Assembly (NCBI GenBank): GCA_024699205.1
Contig: JAILQA010000500.1
Coordinates: 1 to 7,401, forward strand
DNA from: Treponema sp.
GTDB lineage: Bacteria > Spirochaetota > Spirochaetia > Treponematales > Treponemataceae
Length of the DNA stretch: 7,401 nt
Direction: 5' to 3'
A model generated the notes under the pieces. That model saw only the letters and a list, made by a program, of their open reading frames with translations, did no database searches and was not told the DNA's origin. This document shows positions 1 to 5,781 of this stretch, in pieces (the first letter of the stretch is position 1; each line of letters opens with the position of its first letter). Position numbers and translations under genes: made by a program.

Positions 1-419
1 GAAGAACCCATTGCAAATTCATCCTGATTACAGCGTCCAAGAGGAATTGCACCAGCAGCTTCCAGACGATTTATAACAGTTGCATTATAAGGAGCAACAT
101 AACCTGTCAGGATTTTTGAAGCGCAAGTGAGGCGGTGACCTTTTGAGTTAATATTATCCTTGTTTGCAAAAGGAATACCAAGCAAAGGCTTCTGTTCATA
201 AAGTTTATCTATTGAACCGTCTGCAATTGCGGCTTTGATTTCACTATCAGCAGCTTCGGCTTTTGAAACCGCATCATCATACATTTCTATAAAAGCATTA
301 AGAGGAATCGGGGCAGATTTATCTTTTTCAAAAGTATTGATAGAATTTTCTACCAGCTCCTTACTTGTAATTTTGCCAGATTTTAATGCTTCTCTTGTAT
401 CTTTTATTGTATAAAACAT
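1..419 (-). CDS. gatA: Aspartyl/glutamyl-tRNA amidotransferase subunit A, N-terminal part (runs off left edge)
   Basis: GatA is the amidase subunit of the GatCAB complex. It releases ammonia from glutamine, and the complex uses it to turn Glu-tRNA(Gln), and often Asp-tRNA(Asn), into the amide-charged tRNA in the cytoplasm. The frame is open from ATG at 419 to the window edge (139 codons plus two bases). Family features visible are the N-terminal LKSGKITSKELVE segment, GIPFANKDNI (81-90) with Lys87 as the likely Lys of the Ser-cisSer-Lys triad, and NQDEFAMGS (131-139), which starts the amidase signature. Both catalytic serines lie beyond the edge. A weak AGGA sits 9 bases before the ATG. gatA starts 43 bp after the gatC stop with no convincing promoter between, so the two are probably one operon; gatB is expected next. 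Identity is secure from motifs and gatC context. Confidence 0.95.
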   Translation of the reverse strand, partial: MFYTIKDTREALKSGKITSKELVENSINTFEKDKSAPIPLNAFIEMYDDAVSKAEAADSEIKAAIADGSIDKLYEQKPLLGIPFANKDNINSKGHRLTCASKILTGYVAPYNATVINRLEAAGAIPLGRCNQDEFAMGS

Positions 420-428
420 AATTCAATT

Positions 429-432
429 TCCT
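429..432 (-). promoter_or_regulatory. Weak ribosome-binding site of gatA
   Basis: On the minus strand AGGA (432 to 429) lies 9 bases before the gatA ATG. It is short, but the spacing is normal and it supports the ATG at 419. The 43-bp gatC-gatA gap shows no strong -10/-35 pair, consistent with co-transcription. Confidence 0.5.
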
Positions 433-462
433 ATAATAATTTAACTGAAAACAAGTGCTGAA

Positions 463-774
463 TTAAGCTCCGCCACCAATAACTTTTGGTACCTGAAAAT
501 ATCCGTCCATAAAATCCTTAGAGATTTTTTTAACGTCAGGCATAGCAAGCCCTTCTACAACAGTGTCTCCCCTTAATTTGTCTGCTTCTGTACTTGGATA
601 AGCATCATAAGGATTTTCGCTGTCATCGTATTTAGAGAGAATATCAAAATATCCGACAATATCATCAACCTGCTTTTTTAAGGTTGCCATATCAGTACTT
701 TCTGGAGAAAGTCGTGACAAATAAAGCAGGTTTTCTAGAGTCTCTTCATCAATTTGTTTATGTTGTGTAGCCAT
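463..774 (-). CDS. gatC: Aspartyl/glutamyl-tRNA amidotransferase subunit C
   Basis: GatC is the small subunit that wraps around GatA and stabilises its contact with GatB in the tRNA-dependent amidotransferase. The product is 103 residues, close to the usual length of about 95-100. Family features seen are the start ATQHKQIDEETLENLLYLSR, a helical KKQVDDIVGYFDIL segment, LRGDTV in the middle, and the typical ending GYFQVPKVIGGGA. I chose ATG at 774 rather than an in-frame TTG at 798: the TTG would add eight residues encoded by promoter-like sequence and has no ribosome-binding site. The chosen ATG also lacks a Shine-Dalgarno site. A TATAAT box ends 7 bases before it, so the message may be leaderless. 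gatA follows after 43 bp, and the upstream PNPOx-family gene ends 57 bp before the start. Confidence 0.93.
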   Translation of the reverse strand: MATQHKQIDEETLENLLYLSRLSPESTDMATLKKQVDDIVGYFDILSKYDDSENPYDAYPSTEADKLRGDTVVEGLAMPDVKKISKDFMDGYFQVPKVIGGGA

Positions 775-775
775 A

Positions 776-809
776 GGAAGTATTATATAGAAAAACAATA
801 AATACTTCC
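776..809. repeat. Perfect 9-bp inverted repeat over the gatC promoter
   Basis: GGAAGTATT (776-784) and AATACTTCC (801-809) are exact inverted copies separated by 16 bp. The left arm overlaps the end of the gatC TATAAT box and reaches to one base from the ATG; the right arm covers the -35 position. It could be an operator for a dimeric regulator. In readthrough RNA from the upstream gene it could instead be a stem-loop just before the gatC start. No U-tract follows the arms, so it does not look like an intrinsic terminator. The repeat is seen directly; its role is inferred. Confidence 0.6.
782..787 (-). promoter_or_regulatory. Candidate gatC -10 box (leaderless-type spacing)
   Basis: Perfect TATAAT on the minus strand (787 to 782), followed by seven bases (ACTTCCT) and the gatC ATG. 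A transcript starting at the usual distance would begin at or one base before the A of ATG. The sequence at the -35 position with 17-bp spacing (TGGAAG, 810 to 805) matches TTGACA at only three of six positions, and there is no TGn extension. Confidence 0.55.
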
Positions 810-831
810 ACTGCTTTTGAAAACTGTGTTT

Positions 832-1230
832 TTAAAAAGTGATTGTCTTTGGTGCAGCAGAAAAGCTTGAAATTGTTGCTCTAGCATTTTTAAAGTACAA
901 AACTTCTGTATTATCATCATCAGGAGAATACATTGCTTTAAGCTCTGGATAGTGTTCAAGCATATCAACCTTTGCTTCACGGCGGTCATCACGTACAAGT
1001 TCTCCTGCAAGTCTCAACCACTGACCAGAAGGACCGTCAAAACAGCAGATTTCTACTTTAGGATTTTTCTGAATCTGTTTTGAAACATCCTTTGCTTTCC
1101 CAGTCTGGATATAAAGTTTTTCTTCAAAAAGATTTATAGTTCCAAAAGGTCGGTTTCTTGGCTGACCGTCTTCAACTGTTGCGAGATAATAGGTTCCGCA
1201 TTTTTTTATAAACTCGTAAACTTCATTCAT
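832..1230 (-). CDS. Pyridoxamine-5'-phosphate-oxidase-family FMN-binding protein
   Basis: A small split-barrel flavoprotein of the PNPOx-like superfamily, 132 residues, cytoplasmic with no signal peptide. The N-terminal half carries the family pattern: a strand with TYYLATVEDGQPRNRPFG (13-30), KLYIQTGKAKDVSKQIQKNP (38-57) typical of the FMN-phosphate-binding region, then VEICCFDG (59-66) and WLRLAGELV (71-79). Next comes RREAKVDMLEHYPELKAMY (83-101), a segment seen in gut-bacterial members of this group. The substrate is unknown. It is too short and divergent to be called PdxH, and members are better described as putative flavin reductases or FMN-binding proteins. AAGGAG lies six bases before the ATG, with an extended -10 box just upstream. 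Nothing nearby suggests a pathway. Family call is firm; function is open. Confidence 0.88.
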   Translation of the reverse strand: MNEVYEFIKKCGTYYLATVEDGQPRNRPFGTINLFEEKLYIQTGKAKDVSKQIQKNPKVEICCFDGPSGQWLRLAGELVRDDRREAKVDMLEHYPELKAMYSPDDDNTEVLYFKNARATISSFSAAPKTITF

Positions 1231-1236
1231 ATATGG

Positions 1237-1259
1237 CTCCTTTTAATATAATTATATCA
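1237..1259 (-). promoter_or_regulatory. Promoter and ribosome-binding site of the PNPOx-family gene
   Basis: Minus-strand TGATATAAT (1259 to 1251) is an extended -10 box with a perfect hexamer. AAGGAG (1242 to 1237) follows, six bases before the ATG at 1230. The box begins two bases from the stop codon of the upstream NYN gene. No good -35 was found at 16-18 bp, as is common for extended -10 promoters. Confidence 0.65.
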
Positions 1260-1260
1260 C

Positions 1261-1965
1261 TTAATCTTTAACTTTGTATTCAAAAATAGTTTTACTTCCA
1301 TTACGGTATTCTTTTACATCATAAAGATTTGAATATTTTTTAAGATATTCAGTAAGTTTTTTGGCACCATAAAGTTTGATGTCAAAGTCAGGTTTTACGC
1401 GCTTGATATAGGAACCAGCTGCCCCAACATTTACATAGCCGTCATCATTTTGATAAGTTTCGTAGGCAATTTTTATAAGATTGTCCAGCTCCCAGTAAAC
1501 AGGCTCAATTTCCTTTTCTTTTTCTTTTCCTGAGAGATTTTCCAGATAAATAAAATTATCACAGGAAGAAACAAAGGCTTCTGAAGTTTTTTTATTTCCG
1601 ATTCCGATTACATTTTTTCCTGATTCCCGCAGTTTAATTGCAAGAGGAGTAAAGTCACTATCACTGGAAACAATTGCAAAAGAATCGTAATCAGAATTAT
1701 ATAGAAAATCAAGGGCATCGATTGTAAGAGCCATATCTGTTGCATTTTTGCCCTTTACATAATCAGGCTGCTGCATCTGTTTTATGGCAAGCCTACGGAT
1801 AATATCTCCCCAGCTTTTCAGGGCAGATTTTGTCCAGTTTCCATAAGCACGCTTTACAAGGATTTTCCCGTACTTTGAGATTTCGAGTATTGCGGATTCA
1901 ATTTTGCCCACCTGAGTATTATCCGCATCTATGAACATTGCAATTCGCTGTATTTCTTCTGTCAT
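1261..1965 (-). CDS. NYN-domain (LabA/DUF88-like) protein with C-terminal OST-HTH/LOTUS-like domain
   Basis: A 234-residue soluble protein. Residues 7-143 form a NYN (PIN-like) domain of the LabA/DUF88 type. Visible are FIDADN (11-16, Asp13 and Asp15), NATDMALTIDAL (74-85, Asp77) and VSSDSDFTPLA (99-109, Asp102 and Asp104), the acidic residues that form the metal site in PIN-like RNases. KNVIGIGNKKTSEAF follows as the last strand/helix pair. A charged linker (145-153) leads to residues 155-232, with DDGYVNVGAAGSYIK and YGAKKLTEYLKKY, matching the OST-HTH/LOTUS pattern linked to RNA binding. A nuclease acting on RNA is therefore likely, but no target is known. It lies 18 bp after uxaC yet has its own extended -10 box. 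No Shine-Dalgarno precedes the ATG, which starts seven bases after the -10 box. Confidence 0.9.
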   Translation of the reverse strand: MTEEIQRIAMFIDADNTQVGKIESAILEISKYGKILVKRAYGNWTKSALKSWGDIIRRLAIKQMQQPDYVKGKNATDMALTIDALDFLYNSDYDSFAIVSSDSDFTPLAIKLRESGKNVIGIGNKKTSEAFVSSCDNFIYLENLSGKEKEKEIEPVYWELDNLIKIAYETYQNDDGYVNVGAAGSYIKRVKPDFDIKLYGAKKLTEYLKKYSNLYDVKEYRNGSKTIFEYKVKD

Positions 1966-1972
1966 AAAAGAA

Positions 1973-1981
1973 ATTATAACA
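1973..1981 (-). promoter_or_regulatory. Extended -10 box of the NYN gene (leaderless-type spacing)
   Basis: Minus-strand TGTTATAAT (1981 to 1973) is an extended -10 with a perfect hexamer. It is followed by exactly seven bases (TTCTTTT) and the ATG at 1965. There is no purine-rich ribosome-binding site and no room for one if transcription starts at the usual distance. The box occupies most of the 18-bp gap after uxaC. Confidence 0.6.
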
Positions 1982-1983
1982 TA

Positions 1984-3420
1984 TTAAAGAAAAAAGTTCA
2001 TCGAATTATCAAAGCAAATATTTTTTACAATTTTACCCAGCTGCTCTTCATTCCACGGGAACTCACCGACTTCAACCAGTTTTCCAATAAAGTTACAAAG
2101 GATTCGGCGGAAATATTCATGACGCGGATATGAAAGGAAGCTGCGGCTGTCAGTAAGCATTCCTACATAGCGGCCAAGCGGTGCAGTACGGGCATATACA
2201 CGAATCTGCTCTTCAATACCATCTTTGTGATCATTAAACCACCAGGCCGGACCAAACTGGCAGTTACGGAAATTGGCGGCCATAGTTGCAAGCGCTTCAT
2301 TATCCTTTGGATTAAGATTATAAAGAATTGTACGGGCATTTGGCTCTGCAGAATAAATTGCATTGAGCACTGCGCTAAGCTGAGCAGCAAAATTAAAATC
2401 CTGAAGACTGTCTTCACCGATATTTTTTCCACTTTCAGCAAGCATTGCAGTGTGATTATCCCGTAATGCTCCAATATGAATCTGCATTACAAAACCTTTC
2501 TGTGCATAGAGTTTGCCAAGTTCAATCAATACCCAGCCCTTGTATTTTGCAATTTCATCATGAGAAAGTTTTTTTCCAAGCCAGGCTTTTTCAAAAATAT
2601 AATTAACATCGTCGTAACTGGCAGGAAGATAAAAGTCGTTTTCAAGAGAGTGATCGCTTACTACCGAGCCATTTTCTTTAAAAAAATCCATACGTCGACT
2701 AAGAGCGGCAATCATATCAGAAATAGATTTAAACTTGCTTTCATCCAGCTTCTGAAGGCGGGAAATATATTCAGGGAAAGCAGGACTTTCGGCATTTATA
2801 ACAAAATCTGGACGGAAGGAAGGACGAACCTTGCAATTTTTCCAGTCAACTGCAATTTTTTTATGCCATTCCAAAGTATCAAGCGGATCATCAGTTGTAC
2901 AAAGCTGGCGGACATTCATTTTTTCCAAAAGTCCGCGAGGACTATATTCAGTTTTTGAAAGGAGGGCATTGCATTTTTCCCAGATTTCGCGGGCATTCTG
3001 CTCTGTCACTGGTTCACAGATTCCAAAATATCGCTTTAATTCCAGGTGGCTCCAGTGATAAAGAGGATTTCCCACGCAAAGCTGAAGTGTACGCACAAAT
3101 GCAAGATAACGTTCGTAATCTGCTTTTGCAACAGCATCACTTCCACCACGTTCTTCATCACTCTTTACAGAACCATCCTTATTCAGATGCCCCGTAATCA
3201 GTTTTTCATCAACGCCAGCCGCCCGCATTGCCCGCCATTTATAGTGGTCATGGTCCAGCCATGCGTTTGCAAGATTTCCGAGCGTTTTGTTTTCAAAAAT
3301 CTCTTGAGGGCTTAAATGATTGTGAAAGTCAAAAATTGCTTCATTTTCTGCATATTTATGATAAAGAGTACAGGCACTTTCGCTCTGTAACAAAAAGTTT
3401 TCGTCTAAAAAAGTTTTCAT
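1984..3420 (-). CDS. uxaC: Glucuronate isomerase (uronate isomerase)
   Basis: UxaC interconverts D-glucuronate and D-fructuronate, and also D-galacturonate and D-tagaturonate, as the first cytoplasmic step of hexuronate use. The product is 478 residues, near the usual 465-475. Amidohydrolase-fold family motifs in order are DFHNHLSP (31-38, with the His-x-His metal ligands), LANAWLDHDHYKWRAMRAAG (50-69), TTDDPLD (175-181), RPSFRPD (199-205), MQIHIGALRDN (312-322), GPAWWFNDHKDG (390-401) and MLTDSRSFLSYPRHEYFRR (421-439). No motif appears missing. The ATG at 3420 has AAGGAG five bases upstream. The gene begins 33 bp after the lipoprotein gene. Its product feeds the UxuB-like enzyme two genes upstream. 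Galacturonate could be a second substrate, but with a mannonate-type reductase nearby and no UxaA or UxaB seen, the glucuronate route is favoured. Confidence 0.97.
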   Translation of the reverse strand: MKTFLDENFLLQSESACTLYHKYAENEAIFDFHNHLSPQEIFENKTLGNLANAWLDHDHYKWRAMRAAGVDEKLITGHLNKDGSVKSDEERGGSDAVAKADYERYLAFVRTLQLCVGNPLYHWSHLELKRYFGICEPVTEQNAREIWEKCNALLSKTEYSPRGLLEKMNVRQLCTTDDPLDTLEWHKKIAVDWKNCKVRPSFRPDFVINAESPAFPEYISRLQKLDESKFKSISDMIAALSRRMDFFKENGSVVSDHSLENDFYLPASYDDVNYIFEKAWLGKKLSHDEIAKYKGWVLIELGKLYAQKGFVMQIHIGALRDNHTAMLAESGKNIGEDSLQDFNFAAQLSAVLNAIYSAEPNARTILYNLNPKDNEALATMAANFRNCQFGPAWWFNDHKDGIEEQIRVYARTAPLGRYVGMLTDSRSFLSYPRHEYFRRILCNFIGKLVEVGEFPWNEEQLGKIVKNICFDNSMNFFL

Positions 3421-3425
3421 AATAA

Positions 3426-3447
3426 CTCCTTGAATACTAGTATATCA
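3426..3447 (-). promoter_or_regulatory. Promoter-like -10 and ribosome-binding site of uxaC
   Basis: In the 33-bp gap before uxaC, minus-strand TGATATACT (3447 to 3439) is an extended -10 with five of six hexamer matches. AAGGAG (3431 to 3426) lies five bases before the ATG. The -10 overlaps a perfect 10-bp palindrome, ATACTAGTAT (3434-3443). uxaC may thus be transcribed both from the operon and from this internal promoter. The ribosome-binding site is clear; the promoter is a candidate. Confidence 0.55.
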
Positions 3448-3453
3448 CAATAC

Positions 3454-5661
3454 TTATAATCTTCCTAGTCGAAGTTTTTTGCTGGCAAGGGTATTTTTGT
3501 TGTCAAACTTAACAGTTGGATTTTCGTTTTCACAGTCTTCATAAAGTCCAAGACAGATGCAGTCACCATCACAAAGAGGCTTTAAGCAGTCAAAGGATAA
3601 ATCAGAGAACACAAAGGTCTTTTCATCTCCATCGGCAAAACTTCCTTTTTTAATCTGCTTAGTTGAACCTAACTGATACTTTCGCTTACCGCTAGAATCT
3701 GTAATATCTGCAATAAGATTTGCGTCAAAAAAAGCAGGGGCAAGACCTGTATTTTTAATGGTCACTGAAAGAAGGAGGTTTAAATCATCATCATACGTGA
3801 GCTTTGCAGAGGTGACTTCAAAATTATAACCAAGCTTATTGTTCATCTCCTTAACAGATTGCAGATTATCTTCAAGAAAAACTCGGCCACAAAAACCACC
3901 GCGGTCCAGCTCGTAATAAGAAAGATGAGCTGTGTTTATAACATTTTTCCATCGTTCCAAGGTCCATTTTCTATGCCATCGGTCGCTATCATCCAGCTTT
4001 AGCATATCTTCATACTCGCTGCAATTTTCACCAATTGTTGGCAATCCTGCCTGATAGCATTTTGCGAGCACTTCTTCACGGTCCTTAATCTGAACTAATC
4101 CGTCATCACGCTTTGCCACACCAATTGAAAGAGCAAAATCATAAACCTCGCCCTTACAGTCACTTGGAACAACAAGCTGAGTGCTTTTAAAAACAGAAGC
4201 ATAATAGGCAATCATTTCCTTCTGGATTTCTTCTGACGGCATTTCACTTCCTTCAAGCTGAGAACAATGCCATTCTCCCCAGTTTCCAAAGCAACGGATA
4301 TCAATAAACTCAACGCGCCTGTCGCCATCATAACGCCGCGATATTTCGTCTGCAAAGGATTTACAAGCCTGTAGGTAAATTGGGTCAGACCAGTCTGGAA
4401 CACGCAGCTGATCTGTCGTACCCTTTATTGTAGCCATAACAGACTTACAGCCCGCATCATAAATAAACTGAGGAACATCATCAGCGCGGGCGGTAGAATT
4501 AAGAGGATAAATGCGCCAGCCTAAAGTTCGACCACTGTTTGCACAAAGCTCGAGCATTTTATCAATTGTTGACCAGTCAAACTCATTCCAATCTTTTTGA
4601 ATATAATTCCAGCCTGTGCCCGTATAAACTACAGAACAGTAATCCCAGGCAGGATTTTTCCCAGAAGCGAGTGAGATAGTGCCATATATGTTTTCAAAGT
4701 AATCTGGCGACCAGGCATACATAACAAAGCCCTTGTGAGGATTGATGATTACATCGCTGGATGGAGCAAGGTCAAAATCCTTACTGAAGGCAGAATGCAA
4801 ACCGGAAAGCTTGAAAGTTACAATTGAATCCAAAGCTTCTTTAGAATATAAAAAGTTCAATCTGACTTTTTCAAGAGGATTTGAAGTTAAGGTAAAAATG
4901 CAGTCAATTATAAAATCCTTATCAGCAGTGATTTCTGGAAGGGCTTCTGTGTTTGAACGGGTTTTAGCCCATTCAGCTGTCTTTGTATTTGCATCCACAA
5001 GCTTTAACTGCAAGGCAGAAGCGGGAAGTGACTCACTGCAAGTTCCACGCCAGGTTACCCTAACCTTTTCATCTTTTTGAGGCAGGTGACCGTAAGTTTC
5101 CACAAAAGCAGGTGTTAAATCAAGATTATAAATATAAGAGTTATAGTCTTCTGTTTTTACACCACTCTTCCAGATGTAATTTATTTCTGACTCCTGCTTT
5201 ATAAGAATCTTTGATAAATCTATTAAATAATTATAAGAAACTTCATCACCTGGATTTTCAGCATTGCCACCATTACCGCCAGATTGACCAGTTTTATCAG
5301 AAGGATTTTTTCCTGCAATCAAAATCTCTGCCCGGGAAATTGAACTATTTTCCAGTCCGCTTTTTACCGCCATTGCAGAAATAGTTACACTTTCTGTAAA
5401 AGCTAAAGGTCGTTTATATTCAAGGCTTTTTGTATTTGGGAAGTTTCCATCTGTAGTATAAAAAATTGTGGCGGCTTCTGTTTGGGTAGACATAGAAACA
5501 GAAACGCTGCCGTCATCATTCACAGAAGATTCTATTGTTACAGGCGAAGTGTATTGCTTTTCTATATAATTTGTCTGAAGCCCCACTTTGCAGGAAAAAA
5601 TTGTAAAAAGGAATATTACACAAGCAGCTACCTTTGCATACACAAAAGATTTCATTTGCAT
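3454..5661 (-). CDS. Multidomain lipoprotein: chitobiase-C-like domain plus DUF4832-type putative glycan-active module
   Basis: A 735-residue exported protein. The start MQMKSFVYAK plus a hydrophobic stretch ending FTIFSC gives a loose, spirochaete-style lipobox with Cys24 as the likely lipidated residue. Residues 38-115 form a chitobiase/beta-hexosaminidase C-terminal-like beta domain (ATIFYTTDGNFP, SVTISAMAVKSG). A Gly/Asn-rich linker (118-140) follows, then a beta-rich module I cannot name (about 141-295). Residues 300-600 look like a TIM-barrel glycosidase-like core: INPHKGF (306-312), VPDWSDPIYLQACKSFADEI (421-440), FIDIRCFGNWGEWH (452-465, Glu463) and LPTIGEN (540-546, Glu545). NNKLGYNFEVTSAKL (607-621) and the beta region after it match the DUF4832 style. 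I expect a surface or periplasmic glycan-binding or glycan-cleaving role, given the uxuB and uxaC neighbours. Activity is unproven. The ATG at 5661 was chosen because a promoter lies correctly before it; ATG at 5655 is the alternative. Confidence 0.85.
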   Translation of the reverse strand: MQMKSFVYAKVAACVIFLFTIFSCKVGLQTNYIEKQYTSPVTIESSVNDDGSVSVSMSTQTEAATIFYTTDGNFPNTKSLEYKRPLAFTESVTISAMAVKSGLENSSISRAEILIAGKNPSDKTGQSGGNGGNAENPGDEVSYNYLIDLSKILIKQESEINYIWKSGVKTEDYNSYIYNLDLTPAFVETYGHLPQKDEKVRVTWRGTCSESLPASALQLKLVDANTKTAEWAKTRSNTEALPEITADKDFIIDCIFTLTSNPLEKVRLNFLYSKEALDSIVTFKLSGLHSAFSKDFDLAPSSDVIINPHKGFVMYAWSPDYFENIYGTISLASGKNPAWDYCSVVYTGTGWNYIQKDWNEFDWSTIDKMLELCANSGRTLGWRIYPLNSTARADDVPQFIYDAGCKSVMATIKGTTDQLRVPDWSDPIYLQACKSFADEISRRYDGDRRVEFIDIRCFGNWGEWHCSQLEGSEMPSEEIQKEMIAYYASVFKSTQLVVPSDCKGEVYDFALSIGVAKRDDGLVQIKDREEVLAKCYQAGLPTIGENCSEYEDMLKLDDSDRWHRKWTLERWKNVINTAHLSYYELDRGGFCGRVFLEDNLQSVKEMNNKLGYNFEVTSAKLTYDDDLNLLLSVTIKNTGLAPAFFDANLIADITDSSGKRKYQLGSTKQIKKGSFADGDEKTFVFSDLSFDCLKPLCDGDCICLGLYEDCENENPTVKFDNKNTLASKKLRLGRL

Positions 5662-5668
5662 ACTTATA

Positions 5669-5696
5669 ATTTTACTACATCTCAGCGTTTTTTCAA
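5669..5696 (-). promoter_or_regulatory. Candidate promoter of the lipoprotein gene
   Basis: Minus-strand TTGAAA (5696 to 5691), a 16-bp spacer and TAAAAT (5674 to 5669): each hexamer matches the sigma-70 consensus at five of six positions. Seven bases (TATAAGT) then lead directly to the ATG at 5661, and no ribosome-binding site is visible. An alternative -10, TATAAG (5668 to 5663), would stand seven bases before the second ATG at 5655. Confidence 0.55.
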
Positions 5697-5741
5697 CAAA
5701 TTGCCAGTATCCAGTCTTTTTGTTTTCAGCCTTTTCTGCAA

Positions 5742-5768
5742 ATCTTGTCTATCCTGTACATCTTGTTA
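5742..5768. repeat. Three-unit 9-bp tandem repeat (ACArGAT type)
   Basis: On the plus strand the units are ATCTTGTCT, ATCCTGTAC and ATCTTGTTA, all contiguous, with the consensus ATCyTGTnn (nnACArGAT on the minus strand). Seven of nine positions per unit follow the consensus. The repeat starts 14 bp after the uxuB stop codon in transcription order. From memory, similar degenerate ACAGGAT-type 9-bp arrays occur between genes in unrelated bacteria; their function is not known to me. Confidence 0.65.
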
Positions 5769-5781
5769 CTCAACATTATTT

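Larger units (their letters stand above)
5662..5781. other. 120-bp gap between uxuB-like gene and lipoprotein gene
   Basis: The longest non-coding stretch in the window. From the uxuB side it holds a three-unit 9-bp tandem repeat (5742-5768), then AT-rich sequence, then a candidate promoter for the lipoprotein gene (5669-5696). I found no stem-loop with a U-tract, so nothing shows that transcription stops after uxuB. Confidence 0.6.

Noticed and set aside
775..798. Longer gatC start at the TTG codon at 798
   Set aside because: The extra residues are encoded by the TATAAT promoter and the inverted repeat; there is no ribosome-binding site, and GatC proteins normally start near the chosen ATG.
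809..828. Hairpin-like sequence after the PNPOx gene as a terminator
   Set aside because: The arms CACAGTTTT and AAAAGCAGTG pair with a mismatch and a bulge, leave almost no loop, and lack an immediate U-tract.
2476..2958. 160-codon open frame on the plus strand inside uxaC
   Set aside because: It is the antisense shadow of a strongly conserved enzyme gene, with a basic, Phe/Ile-rich translation of no known type and no ribosome-binding site noted.
5662..5781. Intrinsic terminator after the uxuB-like gene
   Set aside because: No GC-rich stem followed by a T-run on the minus strand was found; only short direct repeats (CCAG-TAT-CCAG) and weak 3-bp stems.
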